Shown: positions 1 through 8,435, counted from the stretch's first letter. The stretch is 12,194 bases of DNA from Cellvibrionales bacterium UBA1963 (GCA_002336035.1 DDED01000208.1:1-12194), one strand, 5' to 3'. Made by a program: numbers and translations. Notes: generated from the letters alone by a model not told the origin.

Positions 1-20
1 ATACTTTTATACTTTTATTC
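1..20 (+). promoter_or_regulatory. Short tandem repeat with possible -10 element upstream of the first hydrolase
   Basis: ATACTTTT occurs twice in direct tandem (1-8, 9-16). TATACT at 8-13 matches five of six positions of a sigma-70 -10 box and would place a start site about 13 nt before ATG33. Any -35 box lies outside the window, so this is tentative. Confidence 0.25.
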
Positions 21-32
21 AGGTTGCCTGTG

Positions 33-2645
33 ATGCATCAACACACAATAGCGAAACGAATGGCTCTGTTTGTACTTTTAATGGTTGTGACTACCGTTAA
101 AGCCGATCCAATCTTCTTTGATGACTTTAATGATGGTTTTAACGGTTGGACCAGTAACGGTTATGCTTCTTCATCGACACAACGCGCCTTAGTGCCCTAT
201 TCCGTCCGATTGCGCGGCAGTGGCAGTAGCCTATCACGATCTTTTTCAACATTAGGCTGGCAAGATGTTGAGATTGGTTTCTTTGTGGCGGCCCGCAGCC
301 TCGAGGGTTCTGACCGCTGTATCGTCGAAATCTCATCTGACGGTGGCAGTAGCTGGGTTGAAGCGAAGGCGCTCGGCGCTGATCAAGATGATGACCAACC
401 GCGGTGGGCAACTCTTCGTTCGCCGGCTTATGACAACAATCCCGATTTGCGGCTTCGTTATCGAGCAGCAGTCAATAGTTACTATGATTACTGCTATGCC
501 GAAGATGTCAGTCTCTCGGGTTTTCAACTCGGTAGCGAGTCTTGCCCCGTTAATTCAACCACCGATGATCTTTATTCAGGTTATACCAGCAACTTTGATC
601 CGATAAGTGGCAGTGGCGTGACCAATCGCAGCGTCTTGACCGCAACGACCTTGAATAATGGACCAACCCCTACTTCGCCGGCTATTACTGGCAGTGGTTT
701 TGCAATACCCGTAAATGCTGCACCCCCACAGCATAACTTTGAGGGACGACTACGGCTTTATGATGAGTCGAGCTCAGGCTCTTTCATCGAGCGGCTAGAT
801 GATTATGAGTATACGGACAGTTCCGACAGCACCCACAAACACTTACCCGAGTTTGACTTTACATTTATCCAGTCGGGCACCCATTTAATTCCTGCTCAAC
901 GTGGCGTCATGCTTTCTGAGCATCCGAATTGGGAATTTATCGTCGAGCCGGGGCGCGTCTGGTCCGAAACTAATGATCAAGGAAAAACTCGCGCAGCACT
1001 TCCATTTGCTTTACAGCAACGCAATGCTAACTGCACGCATAATGGTTTATTGACTTTTCTATTTGATAACAACAGCGTCTCTAAGGTATTTTATCAGATC
1101 ACCAGTGAAACCTGCGCGTATTTTCAGTTTGATATGTGGGGCCTGTTAAATGCTGAATATACAGCACAACCGATAACGAATGCCTTACAGATTGCCGCCA
1201 ATCACCAACAACATATTGCCGGACGCATGCCACAAAAACCCATTGCTAGCCTCGCAATCGATTACCCTGGTGTGAACCCTAACGAGTTCGCTCACTCATC
1301 GGAGGTCTCACCATTAGATCTATCGATATTTGGTGTGATTGTTGATGGCACGCATTATGTAGGTGGCTGTGAAACACGTTACGGCACGCACCCTTATTGT
1401 GATGCCTTGCGCGTACCGTCTTATTCTGTATCAAAAACAGCATTGGCCTCGGCAGGCGCCATGCGTTTAGAACAATTATACGGCGACTTTTTTAGTCAAA
1501 CCATCACCAGCTTAGTGCCAGAAGCCGCTGCTAGCCAGCAAGGTTATTTTTTTGACGTGTCCGTCAATAATGCACTTGATATGGCGACCGGTAATTACCA
1601 ATTATCGGGTTACTTTGATGATGAATATGCCAGCGATGTGAACGATTTCTTTTTACCAGAAACCCATGCCGAGAAAATCAATTTTGCCGTTAATCAATAT
1701 CCGCGGCAGGCAACGCCGGGCACTCAGATGCATTACCATACTAGCGATACGTTTTTAGCTATGGCGGCGGCCCAACAGTACCACCGCGATAAAGTGGGTT
1801 ATTGTGGCGATGTATTTGAGGATGTGGTGGTCGGTGATATTTGGGCACCGTTGGGCTTTGATGCTGGTAGCTTAACCACGCAACGAACCTATGATCCTAT
1901 TCAACAACCTGTCGGCGGCCTTGGCGCCAGTTTTGTTCGCGATGATATTGCAAAATTGGGGCGTTTACTTGGCGTTGATCATGGTCGGATTAATAATGTT
2001 CAGATACTTGAACCTGAACAACTGGCCGCTGGCAAGTTTGCCACAGCCGCTGACCCAGGCGTATCGTGGATATCCAATGGACTTTATAACAATGCATTCT
2101 GGGGCTTAGATCGCGGCTCAATAGCAAATTGCAACGGGCTATATGTGCCTTATATGTCTGGCTTTGGCGGCATCACCATTGCCATGGCACCCAGTGGCGT
2201 CGTTTATTATTATTTCAGTGATGGCTATAGCGTCGAATGGAGTCGCGCGTTGGCCGAAGCAGAAGAAATTCGGAGCAGCTGCATTGCCAGCACCCCTAAC
2301 CCACCAACCAATCTTATTATCATTGATGATCAGGCTGATGAATTAACTTTACGGTGGACGCCTGACCCTACGCCGATTAACGTCATGCGTTTCAGGGTCT
2401 ATCGTGATGGCCAGCTCGTTGCTACTACCAGTGGCAATGAATGGACGGACAGTGATGCGAACCTTGACCAAAGTCACGAGTATTTCGTTCAAGCATTGGA
2501 CGTAATTAACCTTGCTTCAACGACGGGCGCTGCACTGAGTTATCAGCCAACCACGGAGTCAGTGACGATACCGGTATTACCATTGGCTGGCGCAGTAATG
2601 ACAGGACTCACACTGCTGATCATTGCCTTGCGTCGTCGCGCCTAG
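33..2645 (+). CDS. Exported multidomain serine hydrolase (beta-lactamase/NylB-like) with FnIII domain and C-terminal membrane tail
   Basis: An 870-residue exported enzyme of the serine beta-lactamase-like superfamily (class C/EstB/6-aminohexanoate-oligomer hydrolase group), predicted to hydrolyse an amide or ester outside the cytoplasm. A signal peptide covers residues 1-24, with cleavage after VKA. Residues about 25-168 form a MAM/jelly-roll-like domain opening with DDFNDGFNGW and carrying an Asp-box-like SSDGGSSW at 101-108. An unassigned domain at about 272-370 contains ANCTHNG and ETCAYFQFDMWG. The catalytic domain has SVSK (Ser465, Lys468), LDMATGNY in place of the usual LLxHTSG, YHTSDT (Tyr568) and SGFGG (Ser709). 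A fibronectin type III domain lies at about 755-840, followed by IPVLPLAG, a hydrophobic helix and terminal RRR. I chose ATG33 because AGG at 21-23 is well spaced; TTG24, GTG30 and ATG60 are in-frame alternatives. It is a paralog of the gene at 5196. The fold and export are well supported; the substrate is unknown. Confidence 0.85.
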   Translation: MHQHTIAKRMALFVLLMVVTTVKADPIFFDDFNDGFNGWTSNGYASSSTQRALVPYSVRLRGSGSSLSRSFSTLGWQDVEIGFFVAARSLEGSDRCIVEISSDGGSSWVEAKALGADQDDDQPRWATLRSPAYDNNPDLRLRYRAAVNSYYDYCYAEDVSLSGFQLGSESCPVNSTTDDLYSGYTSNFDPISGSGVTNRSVLTATTLNNGPTPTSPAITGSGFAIPVNAAPPQHNFEGRLRLYDESSSGSFIERLDDYEYTDSSDSTHKHLPEFDFTFIQSGTHLIPAQRGVMLSEHPNWEFIVEPGRVWSETNDQGKTRAALPFALQQRNANCTHNGLLTFLFDNNSVSKVFYQITSETCAYFQFDMWGLLNAEYTAQPITNALQIAANHQQHIAGRMPQKPIASLAIDYPGVNPNEFAHSSEVSPLDLSIFGVIVDGTHYVGGCETRYGTHPYCDALRVPSYSVSKTALASAGAMRLEQLYGDFFSQTITSLVPEAAASQQGYFFDVSVNNALDMATGNYQLSGYFDDEYASDVNDFFLPETHAEKINFAVNQYPRQATPGTQMHYHTSDTFLAMAAAQQYHRDKVGYCGDVFEDVVVGDIWAPLGFDAGSLTTQRTYDPIQQPVGGLGASFVRDDIAKLGRLLGVDHGRINNVQILEPEQLAAGKFATAADPGVSWISNGLYNNAFWGLDRGSIANCNGLYVPYMSGFGGITIAMAPSGVVYYYFSDGYSVEWSRALAEAEEIRSSCIASTPNPPTNLIIIDDQADELTLRWTPDPTPINVMRFRVYRDGQLVATTSGNEWTDSDANLDQSHEYFVQALDVINLASTTGAALSYQPTTESVTIPVLPLAGAVMTGLTLLIIALRRRA

Positions 2646-2657
2646 CCACGGCGTCAT

Positions 2658-2691
2658 AAAAAAGCCCGTTAGTGCAATTATTTGCGCTAAC
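2658..2691. terminator. Hairpin between first hydrolase and TonB receptor; weak or minus-oriented terminator-like element
   Basis: GTTAGTGC (2668-2675) and GCGCTAAC (2684-2691) form an 8-bp stem with one G-U pair and an 8-nt AT-rich loop. No T-run follows on the + strand. The A-run at 2658-2663 becomes a T-run on the - strand, four bases after the stem. As a + strand element it may act as an intercistronic processing or attenuation hairpin rather than a full terminator. The neighbouring genes are 80 nt apart. Confidence 0.35.
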
Positions 2692-2725
2692 ACGATAACA
2701 ACACTCACCGACATTAGGAGTCACC

Positions 2726-5137
2726 ATGCGTTTGGTCCACCCTGTATTTGCGATCATACCCTTCGCTACTGCCACGCTCTGGCTTTTTGCTTGCCTTAAT
2801 TCATCTGCCTATGGCCAAGCATCCGTTGATGATGCCATCGAACCGCAGATGCAAGAAGTCACCGTCACGGTGCAGCGCCGCGAACAGAACATTCTCGATG
2901 TACCTTACAATATTACCGCCGTGTCGGGCGATGATGTTGCCGCGTCGTTTACCCGCGATAGCGCTGAATTACTCCGGTCTATTCCTGGGGTTAGTCAAAT
3001 CGATCAAGGGCCTCGCAACGCTGCGCAGTTCAGCAGTATCCGCATCCGCGGATTAAACGTCGACAGTTCGGCTAATTCCGATTATGCCGTTGCCTCAGTC
3101 GCCACCGTGTCGACCTATGTGAATGAAACACCGGTTTATGCCAATCTCGCGTTGATCGATCTGGATCGGGTTGAAGTATTACGTGGCCCGCAAGCCACCC
3201 TATATGGTTCTGGTGCGCTGGGCGGTACAGTAAAGTATTTTCTTAACGAGCCAGCACTCGGCGAGATAGAGGGTTCGATTGGCACTTCACTATCCAGCGT
3301 TAAGGGTTCACATCGCTCGATTCACGACCCCATCGGCTTCACCACCGCGGCGGTCATTAACTACCCTTTAAGCGACACCCTTGCAGTGCGCGCTAATCTT
3401 TACTGGCAGGACTATCCCGGCATTACGGATTACGTTAATTTGTATGAACTGGATAACAATCGCGTGCCCATTCAAACTAACGGACTATATGGAACCGGCC
3501 CTAACTCAACAGCCTTCACCAGCAAACAAGATGCCGATACTTATCAAAGCCTCTACAGTCGTATCGCCCTGTCATGGGTACCCAATGACGACATCGATGT
3601 ATTGGTCAGCTATATTTTTCAAGAGGATGATGTGGGTGGCCGACGCGCCCAATCGGAAGGCCTTAATGGCTTTGGCGAAGCCTACAATGACTATGAGCAA
3701 GGGGCGATGATTCTGGAGCCCTCTGAGCGCACCTTTGACCTGTTTAGCCTTGAAGCCACGATTGACCTAGGCTTTGCCACCCTGACTTCTGCAAGCTCGT
3801 ATTACAACAATAATGGCTCTAGTAAAACCGATAATACCGGCTTTTATGCGAACAACTTTGCTGACCTCTATCTCAACTACCCACGTCCGCTCTACACGGC
3901 AGATCGGACTTTTTTAGACAAAGCGCTCATTCAAGAAATACGACTAGTCGGTAGTTTAAATGAGCAATTCGATTACGTTGTCGGTGCGTTTTATCGCGAC
4001 AACGACAGTGGCTTTTCTCAAGCCAGCGACCTAATGGGCTATGAAAATTGGTATGGCTATTATAATCCATCAGCACCCTTTCCTAATAAAGGTGTTAATA
4101 CCGATAATGTTTTTACATATCAACGCAGTGAAAACTACAAGGAGACGGCAGGTTTTGGTGAGCTTACCTTGCATGCTAGCGATCGTTTGCATCTCACATT
4201 AGGCGTACGCTATTTTGATCTCAAATCTACAGTAGATACCTTTGGCAAGGTGTCAGCGTATGCTGATTATGCCAACCCGACTGAAACAGAATATTCAGTC
4301 TCTGAAAACGACACCCTAGTAAAAGCCAACCTTGCTTATGACTTTTTAGATGACGAACTTTTCTATTTAACCATTTCAGAAGGGTTTCGTCGCGGCGGCA
4401 ATAATGCCGTGGCGACAGAAGGCGCGCTCGCCAATGATCAAAGTTGGGTCGTGTATGACTCAGACACTGTGTTAAATTATGAAGCGGGCATCAAAGGCAT
4501 CATTAATGGTATTCGATACGATGTCAGTGCGTTTTATATGGAGTGGAACGACCCGCAATTCAACACCTCCACCCCCGTAGACACGGGCGCTTTTTTTAGT
4601 GTGGTGAATGGTGGCCAAGCGCAGACCAAGGGTATTGAGCTGCAATTAAGCGGCGCGCTTAATGATCGGCTTTCATACGCCTTTGGCTATGCTTATGTCG
4701 ATGCTGAACTCTCGGCCGACTTACTCACCCCCATTAATACCCAAATCGCCTTCGACGGTGCAAGCCTACCCGGCGTGCCTAAGCATGCCATTAATATTGC
4801 CCTTGATTATTTTCAACCACTGACCGCCAATACCGACTTGGCTTTGCGACTCGACGGCTTTCACCAATCAGAAACGCAGAATATAATTAACCAAGGCGAA
4901 CTACAGTCGGTCAAGTTCGATGGCTTTGAAATCTGGGATGCCGGTGCTTCATTACTCTACAACCAATGGACAAGTTCGATTTTCGTTAAAAATATTTTCA
5001 ATGAACGCGGCGTTACGGGGTCGTTTACCTCCGAAGCTTACGGCTCTAATGCCAATGCTGAATTTTATGGCAGTAATAGCCGTAGCTTTATTGCCTTACC
5101 CCGTACCTTTGGACTAGCGATAAACTATCAATTCTAA
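2726..5137 (+). CDS. TonB-dependent outer-membrane receptor
   Basis: An 803-residue outer-membrane active-transport receptor, a normal length for the family. It imports a ligand across the outer membrane using energy from TonB-ExbB-ExbD. The N terminus is an export signal of about 30 residues (probable cleavage near AYGQA). A TonB-box-like stretch EVTVTVQRREQ follows at 44-54, then the plug domain beginning ILDVPYNITAVSGDDV and containing the family hallmark VEVLRGPQATLYGSGALGG. The remainder is a beta-barrel with alternating aromatic strands and the motif SEGFRRGGN, ending in GLAINYQF; the terminal Phe is the usual beta-barrel assembly signal. The start ATG has a strong TAGGAG site at 2715-2720. 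It sits between two paralogous exported hydrolases on the same strand, which suggests it imports something they release or modify. I see no obvious Fur box upstream and no N-terminal sigma/anti-sigma signalling extension. The ligand cannot be named. Confidence 0.95.
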   Translation: MRLVHPVFAIIPFATATLWLFACLNSSAYGQASVDDAIEPQMQEVTVTVQRREQNILDVPYNITAVSGDDVAASFTRDSAELLRSIPGVSQIDQGPRNAAQFSSIRIRGLNVDSSANSDYAVASVATVSTYVNETPVYANLALIDLDRVEVLRGPQATLYGSGALGGTVKYFLNEPALGEIEGSIGTSLSSVKGSHRSIHDPIGFTTAAVINYPLSDTLAVRANLYWQDYPGITDYVNLYELDNNRVPIQTNGLYGTGPNSTAFTSKQDADTYQSLYSRIALSWVPNDDIDVLVSYIFQEDDVGGRRAQSEGLNGFGEAYNDYEQGAMILEPSERTFDLFSLEATIDLGFATLTSASSYYNNNGSSKTDNTGFYANNFADLYLNYPRPLYTADRTFLDKALIQEIRLVGSLNEQFDYVVGAFYRDNDSGFSQASDLMGYENWYGYYNPSAPFPNKGVNTDNVFTYQRSENYKETAGFGELTLHASDRLHLTLGVRYFDLKSTVDTFGKVSAYADYANPTETEYSVSENDTLVKANLAYDFLDDELFYLTISEGFRRGGNNAVATEGALANDQSWVVYDSDTVLNYEAGIKGIINGIRYDVSAFYMEWNDPQFNTSTPVDTGAFFSVVNGGQAQTKGIELQLSGALNDRLSYAFGYAYVDAELSADLLTPINTQIAFDGASLPGVPKHAINIALDYFQPLTANTDLALRLDGFHQSETQNIINQGELQSVKFDGFEIWDAGASLLYNQWTSSIFVKNIFNERGVTGSFTSEAYGSNANAEFYGSNSRSFIALPRTFGLAINYQF

Positions 5138-5145
5138 TGCCATAG

Positions 5146-5187
5146 CTCTATTGGGTTATGCTAAGGTCAATTTCAAAGAGAATAGAG
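5146..5187 (+). promoter_or_regulatory. Inverted repeat overlapping the ribosome-binding region of the second hydrolase
   Basis: CTCTATT (5146-5152) and AATAGAG (5181-5187) are perfect 7-base complements separated by 28 nt. The right arm includes AGAG (5184-5187), the best Shine-Dalgarno match for ATG5196. If it folds, it would occlude the ribosome-binding site. The stem is AT-rich with a long loop, so stability is modest and the role is inferred only. Confidence 0.25.
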
Positions 5188-5195
5188 TGTGCTTT

Positions 5196-7388
5196 ATGAG
5201 AGGCCTTACCTCAACCATCTTAATTTTCACATTGACTGCCACGACTGTCACTGCAGCAGCCAGTGAATCGTTGTTCTCTGACGATTTTCAAGACGGCAAT
5301 GCCGAGGGCTGGCAAGCCAGTGGCGACGGCGATATTAGCCTCACCACCTACGGCGATAATGTTTCATTGCGCATGACTAAAAAAGCTTTGGCCGCAACAG
5401 GCGTGGCCGTGCCTGGTGCTGGCCGCATCAGTATTGGGGCATCATTTGCGGCCAATGACCTGGAAGCCAACGACGCTTGCTTAATGGAGGCAACACTTGA
5501 TGGCGGTAAACGCTGGCTCGAAGTACTGCGTGTTACGGATGGCCAAGATGACAGCGTTACCTTGCACACCCATGCCGTGACTCATGATATTGACGCAACT
5601 GTCACCAGCGCCTTCGTTCGGGCGCGCGTCGTCGGCAACGCAAACAATGATACCTGTTGGCTCGATAATGTGTTTATCGCTTGGTCGCCCATTGATGATG
5701 GCCAAGTAAAAATCTTAACACAGCGAACCCTCACCGCCGATTTCCTTACTAGTGATAAGCCACTGAGCCAACCCGTCTCGTTACTGGAATTTACACCACC
5801 GTCCTCAGCAACTGCACCCAACCACCGGTTTAATGCTCACCTAACCTTGGACACGGTTGCCATCGCCGATGGTTTCTATGCGCATCGGGATTCATTGAAT
5901 CGCGTTAGACAACAGGGTCAGGCGATTCAACGTCTGCCCACTTTCAGCCTGGCATTTACTCAGCAGGGCCGCGATCTTATTCCGCTCAACCGCGGGGTGA
6001 TGCAAAGCGAACACCCCTACTGGGAGTTACTGGTACAACCTGGCACGGTTTGGCAAGAAACCAATGACCAAGGTTGGTCACGCGCCGCGGTGCCATTCGC
6101 CTTGCAAGAACGCGCAGCTAACTGCACGCATAATGGCGTATTCACATGGTTATTCAATCACGAAGGCGCAATCTCACGACTCGCCTATCAAATCAGTAGC
6201 GAAACTTGCGCGTATTTTAAATTTGATATGTGGGGCACTGTCGCCGTCAAACGCGATAAAACTATAGCGACAGACGCCGATATTACAGCAGCAGTGGCAC
6301 GTTTCGAGGCCCATCGTAAATCACGACTGCCCGTCGAGCCACTGGCTAATTTAAGCAATAACTATCGTGGTATCGATATTGACAACTTAGCCATTGGCGA
6401 TGGCGTTAGCCCAACAGATCTAAGCGTTTATGGTCTGGTCGTCGATGGTATACATTACCGCAGTAATTGCAATACAAGACACGGTGCCTACCCGTTCTGT
6501 GACGCAATGGCGCTGCCTTCATACTCCACAGCAAAATCGATTTACGCCGGCATCGCGCTGATGCAGCTTGAAAATCAGATGCCGGGTATTTCACAACGTA
6601 GTATTGCAGAAACCATCCCCAGTTGTGAAAAAAAATCCTGGCGCAAGGTTGGTATTGAAGACGCCCTAGACATGGCGACCGGCCACTATACAAGCACGGT
6701 TTTTTCTATCGATGAAGACAGTGATGCACAAATGTCGTTTATTTTCGATGATAAACATGCCAGTAAGATTGATTTTGCTTGCACGCACTATCCACGCAAA
6801 TCGTCGCCACAAAAAAAGTTTGTTTATCACACCTCCGATACGTATTTGGTCGGCACGGCCCTTAGTAATATTCTCGCGAAACAACAGCCTGAAATTGATG
6901 ATGCTTATAGCGCGTTGCTGGTGAATCCCATTTGGCGAAAACTGTCTCTAAGCCCATTACTCGACCATAGCAAACGAACCTATGATCAACGAGCGCAACC
7001 CTTTGCCGGTTACGGACTGACTTTCGAAGCCGATGACATTATTCGCCTAGCCGATTGGTTAGGCACTGGCGAGGGACGTTTAGACGACGAGCAAATACTG
7101 GATACTCGTTTGCTTAATGCCAGTTTGCAGCGTGATGACAATGATCGAGGCTTAGCCGCAGGCGGTGAGAATTTTCGCTACAACAATGGGTTTTGGGCCT
7201 TAAACGTAGCCTCAATACTGGACTGCCCAAAACCGGTTTGGGTGCCCTTTATGTCGGGCTTTGGCGGTATTACCGTCGCCCTATTCCCAAATGATACGAT
7301 TTATTATTACTTCTCTGATAACTATACCCACCGCTGGCGCACCGGCATTAGAGCCAGTCACCGCATCCGCAATTTATGCGAACTTTAG
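5196..7388 (+). CDS. Exported serine hydrolase (beta-lactamase/NylB-like), paralog of the first gene, without FnIII or anchor
   Basis: A 730-residue paralog of the gene at 33-2645 with the same order of parts. A signal peptide covers about residues 1-25 (MRGLTSTILIFTLTATTVTA then ASE). The jelly-roll-like domain begins FSDDFQDGNAEGW and carries Asp-box-like TLDGGKRW at 100-107. The unassigned domain at about 248-347 has ANCTHNG and ETCAYFKFDMWG. The catalytic domain has STAK (Ser444, Lys447), LDMATGHY, YHTSDT (Tyr544) and SGFGG (Ser687). Many cysteines sit at matching places in the two paralogs (ANC, ETC, NCNTRHGAYPFC), which fits disulfides in an oxidising compartment. It ends at NLCEL right after the catalytic domain, so it should be soluble in the periplasm or secreted. 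ATG5196 is preferred because AGAG lies 8 nt upstream; TTG5151 and GTG5187 would add a charged leader before the signal peptide. It lies 58 nt after the receptor gene and is probably co-transcribed. Substrate unknown. Confidence 0.85.
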   Translation: MRGLTSTILIFTLTATTVTAAASESLFSDDFQDGNAEGWQASGDGDISLTTYGDNVSLRMTKKALAATGVAVPGAGRISIGASFAANDLEANDACLMEATLDGGKRWLEVLRVTDGQDDSVTLHTHAVTHDIDATVTSAFVRARVVGNANNDTCWLDNVFIAWSPIDDGQVKILTQRTLTADFLTSDKPLSQPVSLLEFTPPSSATAPNHRFNAHLTLDTVAIADGFYAHRDSLNRVRQQGQAIQRLPTFSLAFTQQGRDLIPLNRGVMQSEHPYWELLVQPGTVWQETNDQGWSRAAVPFALQERAANCTHNGVFTWLFNHEGAISRLAYQISSETCAYFKFDMWGTVAVKRDKTIATDADITAAVARFEAHRKSRLPVEPLANLSNNYRGIDIDNLAIGDGVSPTDLSVYGLVVDGIHYRSNCNTRHGAYPFCDAMALPSYSTAKSIYAGIALMQLENQMPGISQRSIAETIPSCEKKSWRKVGIEDALDMATGHYTSTVFSIDEDSDAQMSFIFDDKHASKIDFACTHYPRKSSPQKKFVYHTSDTYLVGTALSNILAKQQPEIDDAYSALLVNPIWRKLSLSPLLDHSKRTYDQRAQPFAGYGLTFEADDIIRLADWLGTGEGRLDDEQILDTRLLNASLQRDDNDRGLAAGGENFRYNNGFWALNVASILDCPKPVWVPFMSGFGGITVALFPNDTIYYYFSDNYTHRWRTGIRASHRIRNLCEL

Positions 7389-7427
7389 CGACATCGCACC
7401 TAAATTAGCGCTACTGGTATGACGCGT

Positions 7428-8273
7428 TTATTTCGGTATTTCAAGAGGCCCCAGACTGTCGAGGTATGCGTTCTTTTCATTAGCATCTTGATAGGGCGGA
7501 AAGGTTTGTTGACTGTCGCGAAAGCTTTTAAGCGGTTGCCCTAGGCCATGCCAGCCGCGTTCTCTGGCATTTCGCACCGCAGCTAAATCCAACTCTAAAG
7601 GAAAAATGTCTCGCCCTGCTCCGGCCTGATAAACCACTTCGCCACCAGGGCCAGCCACAATTGATCGGCCATTACCGATTTCTCCCGCCACATTCACATC
7701 AACCACGTAGCATTGATTGGTCACGGCGCTGGCACGCATGATCGCTAATTCCGCGTCGCGGTCAATCGTGTTGGTCATCGTCGGATGAATAATGATTTCA
7801 GCACCCATACAAGCCAGTGTGCGGGTCGTTTCAGGAAACCACATGTCGTAGCAAATCGAGACGCCAAATCGGCCAACCTCGGGCACATCAAACACGACAA
7901 ACTCACTGCCCGATTCAACGCCCGATTCATACGGCGTCCAAGGAAACATTTTACTATAACGCGCAATCACCTCACCGTCGGGATTAATGACCGGCGTGGT
8001 ATTGAAAAATTTACCCGCCCGTTTTTCATAGAGCGAGCCCGGTATCAACCAAACCTGGTGTTTTTTTGCCAGCCCACACAGGAACTGTTCGGCAGGCCCA
8101 GGTAATGCTTGGGCAAAGTCCTTAGCCGAGCCAAATGGAGCAAGTTCACCAATGACCAGCATTTTCAGCCAAGGAAAACGGGCCATTGTCGAAGCAATCT
8201 CTTTCTCGATAGTCGCTAGATTATCGCCTTGCGTCAGTGCTAGCTGAAGACCTGCAATGGCTATTTGACTCAT
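7428..8273 (-). CDS. Carbon-nitrogen hydrolase (nitrilase superfamily amidase)
   Basis: A 281-residue cytoplasmic enzyme with no signal peptide. The superfamily hydrolyses non-peptide C-N bonds such as small amides, omega-amides, carbamoyl compounds or nitriles through a Glu-Lys-Cys triad. The triad is visible as Glu43 in IGELAPFG, Lys108 in RYSKMFPW and Cys141 in SICYDMWFPE, with the usual accessory Glu116 in TPYESG. Length is typical. The C-terminal extension (ERGWHGLGQPLKSFRD onward) resembles the dimer-interface tail of many family members. ATG at 8273 has GAGG at 8280-8283, six bases away. It converges with the second hydrolase (39-bp gap, no clear terminator). It lies downstream of the VPVPA protein on the same strand but is separated from it by a terminator, so it is probably independently expressed. 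The particular amide is not readable; omega-amidase, N-carbamoyl-amine or aliphatic amidase roles are all possible. Confidence 0.9.
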   Translation of the reverse strand: MSQIAIAGLQLALTQGDNLATIEKEIASTMARFPWLKMLVIGELAPFGSAKDFAQALPGPAEQFLCGLAKKHQVWLIPGSLYEKRAGKFFNTTPVINPDGEVIARYSKMFPWTPYESGVESGSEFVVFDVPEVGRFGVSICYDMWFPETTRTLACMGAEIIIHPTMTNTIDRDAELAIMRASAVTNQCYVVDVNVAGEIGNGRSIVAGPGGEVVYQAGAGRDIFPLELDLAAVRNARERGWHGLGQPLKSFRDSQQTFPPYQDANEKNAYLDSLGPLEIPK

Positions 8274-8371
8274 TGGGCACCTCGAGTATCGTTAAATAAA
8301 AATCGTATTTTAGCTGGCACAGGACATGTTTACCAGCAGACGAAGATCAAGAATAACAACGGTTATGCCAG

Positions 8372-8409
8372 ATAAATAAAACCCAGTGCTGCAAGAAACA
8401 ACACTGGGT
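8372..8409 (-). terminator. Rho-independent terminator after the VPVPA-tail protein gene
   Basis: Read on the - strand, ACCCAGTG and CACTGGGT (8402-8409 with 8381-8388) form a perfect 8-bp stem. It extends by two more pairs after one mismatch (8399-8409 with 8381-8391) around a 7-nt loop. It is followed by a T-rich run complementary to the A-rich 8371-8380. It lies 27 nt beyond the stop codon at 8436 and separates that gene from the nitrilase gene. Confidence 0.8.
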
Positions 8410-8435
8410 GAAATTTGAAAAAAGTATAGAGGGTG

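Noticed and set aside
1891..2346. Additional open frames on both strands inside the large genes, including hydrophobic ones at 1891-2109 and 2143-2346.
   Set aside because: They overlap well-supported genes in other frames, lack ribosome-binding sites and show no family motifs; the hydrophobicity is a frame-shift by-product.
33..2645. Annotation of the hydrolases as antibiotic-resistance beta-lactamases.
   Set aside because: The YxN and KTG motifs are replaced, the proteins are more than twice the usual length, and context is a TonB receptor, not a resistance locus.
2726..2800. LFAC at residues 20-23 of the TonB receptor as a lipobox.
   Set aside because: Phe at -2 is unusual for a lipobox, and TonB receptors are normally cleaved by signal peptidase I; AYGQA downstream is a better cleavage region.
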